Of a DNA stretch of 64,000 bases, positions 18,228 through 26,102 are shown one piece after another. The notes beneath the pieces are model-generated. The model had not been told where the DNA came from. It worked only from the letters and a program-made list of their open reading frames with translations, and searched no databases. Numbering within the stretch: the stretch's first letter is position 1; every line of letters starts with the position of its first letter. Both the position numbers and the translations under genes were made by a program. The stretch is from Nocardia fusca NBRC 14340. GTDB taxonomy: Bacteria; Actinomycetota; Actinomycetes; Mycobacteriales; Mycobacteriaceae. The stretch lies in assembly GCF_001618425.1 (NCBI RefSeq), contig NZ_BDCU01000018.1:1-64000 (forward strand). Reading direction: 5' to 3'.

Positions 18228-19015
18228 CGACCAGCGGGACCGGTGTCTGGCTGTATGCCGTGACGGCGGCCGCGGCTGCCGCCGCGGGGTTCGACGGGCT
18301 CACCGGAGTGGCCGGTGAGCCGATCCGGGTCGTGATCTCCGAGCCGCTCGCCGCGCTCGTGGGTTCGGTACCGCTCGAGGTGTTCGGGGCGCAGCCGCTG
18401 AGCCGCAACCTGGAGGATCTGGACTGGCTGGCCGCCACCGCCCGGGCACACGATGCGGTGGTCTCCGCCGCGGTGCGCCGGGCCCCGTCGGCACCGTTGC
18501 GGCTGGCGACCGTTTTTCTCGACGACGAGCGGGTGCGTGAACTGCTCCGGGACCGGCAGGCGGATCTGGAGGCGGCGCTGGTTCTGGTCACCGGTCGCAC
18601 CGAATGGGGCGTGAAGGTCTACGGGGATCGCGCCGCACTCACCGCGGCCGTGGCCGAGGCCCGCGCCGAGGACACCGCGAAAGGCGCGGGCGCGGCCTAT
18701 CTTGCCCGCCGCCGCGCTCAGCTGTCCGCGCAGGAGACCGTGGAACATGATGCTGCCCAGCGTGCGGAGGTCATCCATACCCGGTTGAGCCGTCGCGCCG
18801 CGGCCGGTCGCCGTCAGCCGACCACCGATCCGGCGCTGAGCGGTCGCAGTGATTGGATGGTGCTCAACGGGACCTACCTGGTCGACGACGAACGCGCCGA
18901 GGATTTCGCCGCGGCCGTCGACGCGCTCGCTGCCGAATTCCCCGGTATCCGGCTCGAACTCACCGGCCCGTGGCCTCCGTATTCGTTCGCGGGTGTGGAA
19001 CGCGAGCCGCGGTGA
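18224..19015 (+). CDS. gvpL: Gas vesicle protein GvpL
   Basis: This 263-residue second GvpL/F-family member starts TGVWLYAV and keeps PLRLATVFLDDERV, the TEWGVKVYGD centre and the closing ELTGPWPPYSFAGV. It probably works with GvpF as an assembly chaperone for GvpA-type subunits. Its alanine-rich character differs from GvpF, so it is an old paralogue, not a recent copy. The stop overlaps the GTG start of gvpS. Confidence 0.93.
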   Translation: MTTSGTGVWLYAVTAAAAAAAGFDGLTGVAGEPIRVVISEPLAALVGSVPLEVFGAQPLSRNLEDLDWLAATARAHDAVVSAAVRRAPSAPLRLATVFLDDERVRELLRDRQADLEAALVLVTGRTEWGVKVYGDRAALTAAVAEARAEDTAKGAGAAYLARRRAQLSAQETVEHDAAQRAEVIHTRLSRRAAAGRRQPTTDPALSGRSDWMVLNGTYLVDDERAEDFAAAVDALAAEFPGIRLELTGPWPPYSFAGVEREPR

Positions 19016-19203
19016 ACAGCGTCGACAGCGAGCGCCGCATCGCACTGGTCGACCTGCTGGACCGGGTGCTGGCCGGTGGCGTCGTCGTCACCGGCGATAT
19101 CAAGCTCGCCATCGCTGACGTCGATCTGGTCCAGATTTCGCTGCGGGCGCTGATCTCCTCCGTCAGCACCCTGTACGGTCCCGGGCAGGAGCCACCCGGA
19201 TGA
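19012..19203 (+). CDS. gvpS: Gas vesicle protein GvpS (short GvpA-like)
   Basis: This GTG-started protein has only 63 residues. The sequence IALVDLLDRVLAGGVVVTGD then IKLAIADVDLVQISLRALISSV is a GvpA-type core without an extension. The position after gvpL and before gvpK is that of gvpS in actinobacterial clusters. It overlaps both neighbours by 4 bases. Confidence 0.9.
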   Translation: MNSVDSERRIALVDLLDRVLAGGVVVTGDIKLAIADVDLVQISLRALISSVSTLYGPGQEPPG

Positions 19204-19505
19204 CCGAATTCGACGGTATCTCCCCGCGTATCGACACCGATCCCGAAACGGTGGAACGCGGCCTGGTCACGCTCGTCCTCACGCTGGTGGAACTGCTGCG
19301 TCAGCTGATGGAACGGCAGGCCCTGCGGCGGGTCGACGCCGGCGATCTGAGCGAGGACCAGGTCGAGCGTATCGGCACCACGCTGATGCTCCTCGAACAG
19401 CGAATGGACGAGTTGCGTGAGCATTTCGGCCTCACCCCCGAAGACCTCAATATCGATCTCGGCCCTCTCGGGCCGCTACTTCCGGAGAACCCCTCCGGCA
19501 GGTGA
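19200..19505 (+). CDS. gvpK: Gas vesicle protein GvpK
   Basis: This 101-residue protein carries the GvpK pattern: DTDPETVERGLVTLVLTLVELLRQLMERQALRRVDAG, then LSEDQVERIGTTLM and the C-terminal MDELREHFGLTPEDLNIDLGPLG. GvpK is an essential accessory protein whose role is not resolved. It is the last gene of the overlapping set; LysE follows 83 bases later. Confidence 0.95.
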   Translation: MTEFDGISPRIDTDPETVERGLVTLVLTLVELLRQLMERQALRRVDAGDLSEDQVERIGTTLMLLEQRMDELREHFGLTPEDLNIDLGPLGPLLPENPSGR

Positions 19506-19588
19506 CCGGAACGGGTCTGCCGGTCATCGAGTGCCGGCCCACCTGTTCCGGGGGCGCGCACCCGCCGCCCGGGGCATAAAATTCGCAG

Positions 19589-20233
19589 ATGGTTCCCGCC
19601 GCCAATCTGCTCGCCTTCATGGCCGCCGCCACCCTCATCGTCGTGGTTCCCGGGCCCGGCGTGCTGTTCACCATCGGGCGCGCACTCACCCTCGGGCGCC
19701 GCGCGGCGTTGATCTCGGTCCTGGGCCACTCGCTGGGTGTCCAGATCGCCCTGCTGTTCGTCGCCGTGGGATTGGGCGCGGTGCTGGCGGCCTCGGCCAC
19801 CGCCATGGCGATCGTCAAGGTGGCGGGTGCGCTGTACCTGATTCATCTCGGGGTCCAGTCCATCCGGGAGCGGAAGGCGCTGCGCGAGGTGCTGGGCGCG
19901 CCCGTGGCACCGGCGAGTGGGCGCCGGGTGTTCCGGCAGAGCGTGGTCGTCGGTGTCACCAACCCGAAGGCGATCGTATTCTTCGCGGCGGTGCTACCCC
20001 ATTTCGCCGATCAGGCCGCGGGCTCGCTCCCACTGCAGTTGCTGGTGCTGGGCTCGATTTTCCTGGTGATCGCGCTGGTATGCGACAGCGCCTGGGCATT
20101 GCTCGCCTCCGCGGCGCGCAACTGGTTCGCGCGGTCGCCGAAGCGCCTGGAGGCGGTCGGGGGCGCGGGTGGGGCGCTGATCGTCGGGCTCGGCGCATCG
20201 GTCGCGGTGGAGCAGGGCGTCTCCGGTCGCTGA
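19589..20233 (+). CDS. LysE/RhtB-family amino-acid exporter
   Basis: This 214-residue protein has about six hydrophobic segments, the N-terminal VVPGPGVLFTIGRALTLGRRAAL motif of the LysE/RhtB superfamily, and the central VGVTNPKAIVFFAAVLPHF signature. It should export amino acids or similar small molecules through the inner membrane. It starts 83 bases after gvpK and may have its own promoter. Substrate specificity cannot be read from the sequence. Confidence 0.93.
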   Translation: MVPAANLLAFMAAATLIVVVPGPGVLFTIGRALTLGRRAALISVLGHSLGVQIALLFVAVGLGAVLAASATAMAIVKVAGALYLIHLGVQSIRERKALREVLGAPVAPASGRRVFRQSVVVGVTNPKAIVFFAAVLPHFADQAAGSLPLQLLVLGSIFLVIALVCDSAWALLASAARNWFARSPKRLEAVGGAGGALIVGLGASVAVEQGVSGR

Positions 20234-20281
20234 ACACCGCGCGAGCCGTACTCACCCGCTGCGGCACCCCCTCATCGACAG

Positions 20282-20320
20282 GGCCGCGGAACCGATATCG
20301 CACCAGGCGATTCCGCGGTC
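20282..20320. terminator. Probable bidirectional hairpin between convergent genes
   Basis: CCGCGGAA (20284-20291) pairs with TTCCGCGG (20311-20318), extendable by flanking pairs, around a 19-base loop. It lies between the convergent LysE and SDR genes. Confidence 0.45.
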
Positions 20321-20352
20321 GTGGCTCCACCCTCGGCGATCCGGGCGCGCGG

Positions 20353-21147
20353 TCAGGGGCGGTGGGGGAGCGCGGCGTTCATCACCCGGCTCGCGGTGAC
20401 CTTCACCGAATCCGGCAGTACATGCGCGACCGTCGCCATCGCGCGGGTGCCCAGCGATCCACCGACGACCTTCTGTTTGTCCTGGAGCAGCGCGTCCACA
20501 CCTTGTCGCGCCACCCGCGCCGGATCCTCCTTGGGTCCGCGACCCATCGGTGTGTCGAGGAGACCGGCGCGGCGGAAGAAGTCCGTATCGGTCGGTCCCG
20601 GCATCAGCGCGGTCACGGTCACCCCGGTATCGCGCACTTCCTCGCGCAGCGCCTCGGCGAAGGACTGGATGAACGATTTCGACGCGTGGTACACCGCCTG
20701 CCCGGCGCCGGGCATCATCGCCGCGACCGAGGAGGTGAACAGCAGTCCACCGGTGTCGCGCCGCACCATATCGCCCAGCGTCAGCTTGGCCAGGTGCACG
20801 GTCGAGCGCACATTGAGCGCGATGAGATCGAGTTCGTCGTCGAGGTCGGTCTCGGCGAAGTTGCCGCCGCGACCGACCCCGGCGTTGAGCGCGACCGCGT
20901 CGAGTGGCCGTTCGTCCTGGGTCGCCGCGGAGTACACCTGTTCCACGCCTTCCGGCGTGCGCAGATCGACTTGAACCGCGCGCACCTCGATCCCGGGGCG
21001 GCGGACTGTCTCGGCCGCGGTTTCGATCTCCGCGTCCTCTGCGGCCATGACCACGTCATAGCCGCGTTCGGCGAACACGGTGGCGAGTTCCAGGCCGATA
21101 CCGCTCGAGGCGCCGGTCACGAGAGCGAGGGGAGGTGTCGTGGTCAT
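20353..21147 (-). CDS. Short-chain dehydrogenase/reductase
   Basis: This 264-residue classical SDR has TGASSGIGLELA (residues 11-22, cofactor loop), LNAGVG for the NAG motif, S in LLFTSSVAAM, and the catalytic YHASK pair. The cofactor specificity is not clear from the acidic/neutral residues after strand 2. It should be a cytoplasmic NAD(P)-dependent oxidoreductase. It is convergent with LysE and 57 bases downstream of the DUF2795 gene on the same strand. Confidence 0.93.
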   Translation of the reverse strand: MTTTPPLALVTGASSGIGLELATVFAERGYDVVMAAEDAEIETAAETVRRPGIEVRAVQVDLRTPEGVEQVYSAATQDERPLDAVALNAGVGRGGNFAETDLDDELDLIALNVRSTVHLAKLTLGDMVRRDTGGLLFTSSVAAMMPGAGQAVYHASKSFIQSFAEALREEVRDTGVTVTALMPGPTDTDFFRRAGLLDTPMGRGPKEDPARVARQGVDALLQDKQKVVGGSLGTRAMATVAHVLPDSVKVTASRVMNAALPHRP

Positions 21148-21204
21148 CTGCGGCGGCTACCCAGGTTCCTGCGGATCATGCCACCGGGCCACGCCGGTAT
21201 CCGG

Positions 21205-21522
21205 TCAGCTGTCGCGGTTGTATCCGAGTTCCTCGGTGATCGGGTTGGGTGGAACCTCTATCTCCTGCTCCGCCAGGCCCGGATGGTGGTGGGTGCGCCG
21301 TTGGGCGGCCCGGTCCGCCGGCGACCGCCGCGGCTCGAGGTTCACCGATTGCAGAACTTCCTGCAGATTGCCGTAGGTCTCCGGGGGGATCGCCTTCAGG
21401 GCGCGCACCGTGTCGTTGTCGGCGTGCGCCCTGGTCGCGCAGTGCACCAGCTCCGGTTTCTCGGCCGGAAAATCAGCGGCGGACAGTGCCGCCCGGACTC
21501 GGTCCGCGTCGGTTGCGACCAT
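21205..21522 (-). CDS. DUF2795-domain protein
   Basis: This 105-residue protein has residues ~7-55 matching DUF2795 (VRAALSAADFPAEKPELVHCATRAHADNDTVRALKAIPPETYGN), a small helical fold sometimes suggested to bind nucleic acid. The rest is charged and disordered-looking. An AAGGAGG site 6-7 bases upstream fixes the ATG at 21522. The function is unknown. Confidence 0.85.
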   Translation of the reverse strand: MVATDADRVRAALSAADFPAEKPELVHCATRAHADNDTVRALKAIPPETYGNLQEVLQSVNLEPRRSPADRAAQRRTHHHPGLAEQEIEVPPNPITEELGYNRDS

Positions 21523-21613
21523 CGTCGTCCTCCTTGTTTCGCCTCGACGGTCGGGTGTGTGCGGTGGCGCGATACCCAGCCGGCCCGCCACTAACCCGAA
21601 ACGCGGACGTGCG

Positions 21614-22324
21614 TCAGCAGGTCACGTGGATGTCGGCCGTCGAGTCGAACGAGACGTGTACGTGGTCGTAGTGATTGGCGGTGGGGTCGCCGCGATCCTC
21701 CATGTAGGACCAGCCGCTGCCGTCGTTGTACCGCTGCTGCCAGATCACATAGGTCACGCCGAAGCGCTCTTTGTTGGCCAGCACGAAGTCGGCGATCGCG
21801 TCGCCGCGGGCGGGATCGGAGGTCATGAAGTCGAGCGCCAGGCCCGCGCCGTGGTCGCCGTCGTAGCGGCCGTTGGCGCCCCCGATATCGCCGACGCCGA
21901 ACGTCTGGTCGATCAGGTTGCCCACCTGCGCCACCTGCGGACGCGCACCGGCGAGTTCGGTGGAGCACGGGATGACAGGGGGCGGGGGAGGCGCATGCCG
22001 TTTCGCGTACCGGGCGGGCTCCGGAGGTCGCTCGGCCGTGGCTGCCGGCGCCGGCGTATCGGGCGTATTCGTCGTCGCCTCCGGAGCCCGGGCGATGCCG
22101 GCTACCGGTATCGGCGCCTCCGGCGCGTGCGTCGTCGTCTCCGCGGCCTTGCCGGGGCCGGCGGCGGGGACGGCGGCCGCGTCGACCGCGGCCGCGGCGG
22201 GTTGCGCATCCGGGCCGGGGCGCGCTGTTACGGACAGTGCGATCACCGCCGTTGCCGCGATCGCGCTTCCGGCCAGCGGAGCGATCTTTCGGGCTCGGGC
22301 CGGTTTGCGGTGTTGACCAGGCAT
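21614..22324 (-). CDS. Secreted protein with ARB_07466-like C-terminal domain
   Basis: This 236-residue protein has a basic N-terminus and a hydrophobic segment (about residues 14-33) that looks like a signal peptide, then a ~85-residue Ala/Pro/Thr-rich linker. The C-terminal ~120 residues (VGNLIDQTFG...HGAGLALDFM...NKERFGVTYVIWQQRYND...NHYDHVHVSF) match the domain found at the C-terminus of ARB_07466-like secreted proteins. The HxxxxxxD and DHVH motifs resemble the metal sites of D-Ala-D-Ala carboxypeptidase-type peptidases. It is probably a cell-wall-associated protein, perhaps a hydrolase. Confidence 0.87.
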   Translation of the reverse strand: MPGQHRKPARARKIAPLAGSAIAATAVIALSVTARPGPDAQPAAAAVDAAAVPAAGPGKAAETTTHAPEAPIPVAGIARAPEATTNTPDTPAPAATAERPPEPARYAKRHAPPPPPVIPCSTELAGARPQVAQVGNLIDQTFGVGDIGGANGRYDGDHGAGLALDFMTSDPARGDAIADFVLANKERFGVTYVIWQQRYNDGSGWSYMEDRGDPTANHYDHVHVSFDSTADIHVTC

Positions 22325-22541
22325 AATGATGACTACTCGTAACGCTCGACGACAAGATCACTGTTAGATTACGAAATGGTCGCGGGAATGTCACGGTCGC
22401 TGACGCACATGGGTCACGGCCCGGCCGGTTCGTGCACGTCCGCGCAACTCCCCCGGCCGGGCGGCCACTTCCCGCGACCGGACCCCGGATACGACCTCCC
22501 GCCCACCGTGCGCCGATCAACTGTTATGGTCGGATTCGTTC

Positions 22542-22613
22542 TGACACGGGGTGCTCCGCGACTGCGGGGCTGAGAACATACCCGAGAACCTGTCCAGGTA
22601 ATGCTGACGAAGG
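22542..22613 (+). promoter_or_regulatory. TPP riboswitch (THI element)
   Basis: The stretch shows the conserved THI-box order: an ACGGGGTGCT start, GGCTGAGA (22568-22575), ACCCGAGAACCTG (22580-22592), then CCAGGTAATGCTG and GACGAAGGA (22594-22614). The final purine run doubles as the ribosome site of tenA. Ligand binding would therefore mask translation start, fitting translational control. It sits immediately before a thiamine-salvage operon, as expected. Confidence 0.93.
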
Positions 22614-22619
22614 AATGTC

Positions 22620-23330
22620 TTGGCTGCACGCGCGCACACCACCGAATCCGGCAGATTCACCGAACACCTCTGGGATCGGACGAAAGATCTGCGCGGCGCC
22701 ATCGATGAGCTCGAATTCCTGCGCCGGCTCGGCGACGGCACCCTCCCGCTCGAGGTGTTCCGCACCTACGTGGAGCAGGATTCGCTGTATCTCGCCGGTT
22801 ATTCGAAGGTGCTGGCCCTCCTCTCGGCCAAGTCACCCGACGCGCAGGCCGCGCAGTTCTGGGCGGGTTCGGCCGCCACGGCGGTCGCCGTCGAGGCGGA
22901 ACTGCACCGCGACCTCCTCGGCGACAGCCGGCTCCCCGCGCGGGAAGGCGAGCCGGAACCGTCCACGGCCTGCCTGGGATACGTCTCCTACCTCATCGCC
23001 ACCGCCGCGACCGAGTCCTACGCGGTCGGCGCGGCGGCCGCGCTGCCGTGTTTCTGGATCTACGCCGAGGTCGGTCGTGATCTGGCCGCGAGCGCGGCCG
23101 CGGTCCTCGCGGCCGACCCCGGCCACCCGTACGCCCAGTGGGTATCCACCTACGGCGCCGCGGAGTTCCAGGAGTCCGCGGCCGCGGCCCGGTCGTTCGT
23201 CGACGCGGCGGCCGAGGCGGCGAGCGAGCGGGATCGCGCGGCGATGGCGACGGCGTTCACCGTGGCCACCCGGTACGAGCTGATGTTCTGGGATACCGCC
23301 CTGCATCCGCAGCCCTGGCCCGCCGCATGA
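22620..23330 (+). CDS. tenA: TenA-family thiaminase II / aminopyrimidine hydrolase
   Basis: This 236-residue TenA-fold protein has FTEHLWDRTKDL at its start, the FRTYVEQDSLYLAGYSKVLALL helix with the conserved Asp/Tyr, and ATESYAVGAAAALPCFWIYAEVG, where the family usually has the catalytic glutamate and conserved aromatics. A cysteine is present in LPCFW rather than at the usual central position, so it may be TenA_E-like. The start is TTG at 22620, six bases after the AAGGA in the riboswitch; the ATG at 22615 is out of frame. It should salvage the hydroxymethylpyrimidine part of thiamine. It overlaps the next gene by 4 bases. Confidence 0.9.
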   Translation: MAARAHTTESGRFTEHLWDRTKDLRGAIDELEFLRRLGDGTLPLEVFRTYVEQDSLYLAGYSKVLALLSAKSPDAQAAQFWAGSAATAVAVEAELHRDLLGDSRLPAREGEPEPSTACLGYVSYLIATAATESYAVGAAAALPCFWIYAEVGRDLAASAAAVLAADPGHPYAQWVSTYGAAEFQESAAAARSFVDAAAEAASERDRAAMATAFTVATRYELMFWDTALHPQPWPAA

Positions 23331-24349
23331 GCGGCCGCCTGCGCCGCGTCCTCGCCGTCGCGGTCGCGACCGTGGCGGCGCTGTCCGCGCTCACCGCCTG
23401 CACCGCGGGGCCCGGCGACGGCGAGACCATCCGTTTCGCCCTGGACTGGACGCCGAACACCAATCACACGGGGCTGTTCGTCGCGCAGCAGCGCGGCTAC
23501 TTCGCCGACGCCGGTCTGGATGTGCAGATCCTGCCGTACAACAACACCGCGGTCGATACGGTCATCGACGCCGGTAACGCCGAATTCGGTATCAGCACCC
23601 ATAATTCGTCGACGTTCGCGCGGGCGTCGGGGGCGCATACGCTGTCCGTGCTCGCACCGCTGCGACACTGGGCGACCGGGATCGGGGTGAAGGCCGACCG
23701 CACCGACATCACCCGCCCGAAGGATCTGGACGGCAAGACCTACGCCGGTTTCGGCGACCCCGGTGAGGTGGAAGCGCTCCAGCAGGTGATCCGCAACGAC
23801 GGCGGCCGCGGCGAATTCACCACCGTCACCCTGGGCACCTCGGCCTACGAGGCCGTCTATTCGGGCCGGGCCGACTTCACCGTCTCCTACCTCGGCTGGG
23901 AGGGCATCGAAGCCGAGCACCACGGCACCCCGATGCGGTACTTCCGCTACACCGACTTCGGTTTCCCGGACGCGTACGCCATCGTGGTCGACGCCAACCA
24001 GGACTGGCTGGCCGCGAACCCCGACCGTGCGCGAAAGTTCGTGCAGGCCCTGCAGCGCGGTTACCAGTTCGCCGCGGACGATCCGGACGCGGCCGCTCAG
24101 GACCTCCTCGCCGCCAATCCCGGCGCGTTCAACGACGAGGGCCTGGTTTTCGAGAGTCAGCGGATGCTGGCCGAGCAATTCATGAAGGGTCCCGACGGCC
24201 GGGTGGGCGTCCAGACCCGCGAGCAGTGGGCCGCGAATTCCGGTTTCCTGTACGAGAAGGGTCTGCTGACCGGTCCCGACGGCGCCCCACTGACCGAGGA
24301 GCCGGACTGGTCGAGCTACTTCACCAATGACTACCTCACGGCTTCCTGA
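23327..24349 (+). CDS. thiY: ABC transporter binding lipoprotein for thiamine precursor (ThiY/NMT1-like)
   Basis: This 340-residue protein has a lipoprotein signal (LSALTAC, Cys ~25) and the NMT1/THI5-like fold: FALDWTPNTNHTGLFVAQQRGYFADAGLDV, then GISTHNSST and AYAIVVDANQDW. In this family the site binds formyl-aminopyrimidine or hydroxymethylpyrimidine. The riboswitch and TenA support that substrate. It overlaps tenA by 4 bases and the permease by 23. Confidence 0.92.
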   Translation: MSGRLRRVLAVAVATVAALSALTACTAGPGDGETIRFALDWTPNTNHTGLFVAQQRGYFADAGLDVQILPYNNTAVDTVIDAGNAEFGISTHNSSTFARASGAHTLSVLAPLRHWATGIGVKADRTDITRPKDLDGKTYAGFGDPGEVEALQQVIRNDGGRGEFTTVTLGTSAYEAVYSGRADFTVSYLGWEGIEAEHHGTPMRYFRYTDFGFPDAYAIVVDANQDWLAANPDRARKFVQALQRGYQFAADDPDAAAQDLLAANPGAFNDEGLVFESQRMLAEQFMKGPDGRVGVQTREQWAANSGFLYEKGLLTGPDGAPLTEEPDWSSYFTNDYLTAS

Positions 24350-25181
24350 CAACTCCGAGCGAGCGGTCCCACCCGGGACGAATCCGGCCGCCCGGACCGC
24401 GCCGGGCCGATCGACCGGGATCCGCTGGGCACTCCCGTCCGTCGTGACGGTGGCGCTACTCGTCGTGCTGTGGCAGGTCTATGTCGAGGCCAGCGGTATT
24501 CGCCCGCAACTGTTGCCGTCCCCGGCGCGGGTCGTGGAGCAGGGGTGGGCGCACCGCGACGAGATCGGGATCCATGCCGCTGCCACCCTCCAGGTGACAC
24601 TGGCCGGATTCGCGGTATCGCTGAGCCTGGCCTGGCTGCTGGCCGTGGTGGTCGACTTCTCGTCCTGGCTGCGTCGCGCGTTCGTGCCGTTGTTCGTCGC
24701 CTCCCAGACGCTGCCGATCATCGCGATAGCACCGTTGATGATCATCTGGTTCGGTTTCGGGCTGCTCCCGAAAGTGCTCGTCGTCGCACTCGTCACCTTC
24801 TTCCCGATGGCGATCGGGCTGATCGAGGGATTCGCCGCGGCCGACCGCGAGGCGGGCGCGCTGCTGCGCAGTATGGGAGCGTCCCGTGCCCAGGTGTTCC
24901 GTTATGTGCGGTTGCCGTCCGCGGTGCCGCGATTCTTCACCGCATTGCGGATCGGGATCACCTATGCGGTCGTCGGCGCGGTATTCGCCGAATACGTCGG
25001 CGCCAGCGAGGGCCTCGGCATCTATATGAGCCTGCAGAAGAATTCTTTCCGCACCGACCTGGTGCTGGCGGCGGTACTCGTGACCGCGCTGCTCAGTATC
25101 GCGCTGTACCTGCTGACCTTCGCGATCGAACGGCTCGTCGCACCGTGGTCCCGCGCGGAGAACAGGAGTCGGCGTGACTGA
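24327..25181 (+). CDS. thiX: ABC transporter permease for thiamine precursor (ThiX-like)
   Basis: This 284-residue BPD-type inner-membrane permease has about six membrane segments. The cytoplasmic coupling loop EGFAAADREAGALLRSMGASRAQVFRYVRLPSAVP (about residues 168-202) carries the EAA...G motif that docks on the ATPase. The N-terminal ~30 residues are proline/arginine-rich. It overlaps the ATPase gene by 8 bases, showing tight coupling. Confidence 0.92.
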   Translation: MTTSRLPDNSERAVPPGTNPAARTAPGRSTGIRWALPSVVTVALLVVLWQVYVEASGIRPQLLPSPARVVEQGWAHRDEIGIHAAATLQVTLAGFAVSLSLAWLLAVVVDFSSWLRRAFVPLFVASQTLPIIAIAPLMIIWFGFGLLPKVLVVALVTFFPMAIGLIEGFAAADREAGALLRSMGASRAQVFRYVRLPSAVPRFFTALRIGITYAVVGAVFAEYVGASEGLGIYMSLQKNSFRTDLVLAAVLVTALLSIALYLLTFAIERLVAPWSRAENRSRRD

Positions 25182-25983
25182 CGCGCGCGGGCATCGGATC
25201 GCCGTCGACGGCCTCACCAAATCGTTTCCGCAGCCCGGCCGGGGCCGCCCCGACCGGCCGGTCCTCGGCGGTGTGTCGTTCACCGCGCAACCCGGTGAGT
25301 TCGTCTCCGTCATCGGTCCGAGCGGCTGCGGCAAGAGCACTGTCTTCAATATGCTGGCCGGCCTGGAGACCCCCGACTCGGGCAGTATCCGTTTCGGTAC
25401 CAGCGACGGAGAACCGACGGCACCGCACTGCGCCTATATGCCGCAGAAGGATCTGCTGTTCCCGTGGCGCACGGTCCTGGACAACACCGTCCTGGGTCTC
25501 CAGGTGCACGGCGTCCCGAAACCGGAGGCCCGGCGCCGGGCCCGCGAACTGTTCCCGGTCTTCGGGTTGTCCGGATTCGAGGACGCCCGCCCGTCTCAGC
25601 TCTCCGGCGGTATGCGGCAGCGGGCGGCGTTGCTGCGGACCGTCGTCCAGGAGCGCGAACTGCTGCTGCTGGACGAGCCCTTCGGCGCACTGGACTCGCT
25701 GACCCGCACCGAGATGCAGTCGTGGCTCCAGGATGTCTGGCAGCGATACCGGTGGATGGTGCTGATGATCACCCACGACATCCGGGAGGCGGTGTACCTG
25801 TCCGATCGCGTGATCGTCCTGTCGGCGCGCCCGGCCACCGTGCGACGCGATGTGCGCGTCGATCTGCCGCGGCCACGCGAGCTGTCGATGATCACCACAC
25901 CGGAGTTCGTCGCGCTGGAGCAGGAACTGCTCGACGTGCTCCACGAGGAGGCGCGCCACGCGCTGGCCCAGCGGGACACCTGA
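25174..25983 (+). CDS. thiZ: ABC transporter ATPase for thiamine precursor (ThiZ-like)
   Basis: This 269-residue ATPase has Walker A GPSGCGKST (~49-57), a Q-loop at PQKDLLFPW, the signature LSGGMRQRAALLR, Walker B LLLLDEPFGALD and the H-loop ITHDIREAVYL. It belongs to the taurine/nitrate/thiamine-precursor group. Its start is GTG at 25174 within the permease gene. With ThiX and ThiY it forms a complete importer under the TPP riboswitch. Confidence 0.93.
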   Translation: MTDARGHRIAVDGLTKSFPQPGRGRPDRPVLGGVSFTAQPGEFVSVIGPSGCGKSTVFNMLAGLETPDSGSIRFGTSDGEPTAPHCAYMPQKDLLFPWRTVLDNTVLGLQVHGVPKPEARRRARELFPVFGLSGFEDARPSQLSGGMRQRAALLRTVVQERELLLLDEPFGALDSLTRTEMQSWLQDVWQRYRWMVLMITHDIREAVYLSDRVIVLSARPATVRRDVRVDLPRPRELSMITTPEFVALEQELLDVLHEEARHALAQRDT

Positions 25984-26102
25984 GGCTCACGGTTCGCCGC
26001 AAGAATTCCGGCCCACGGAAGCCCGTTCAGGGAGACAATCGTCGGACCGCCGGTAGATCCGCAGAATCGACTCCCGGCGCACGCGAGATCCGTAGGAGGG
26101 CC

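Noticed and set aside
24429..25349. Long minus-strand frame across the ThiX/ThiZ genes
   Set aside because: Antisense shadow of two overlapping conserved ABC genes.
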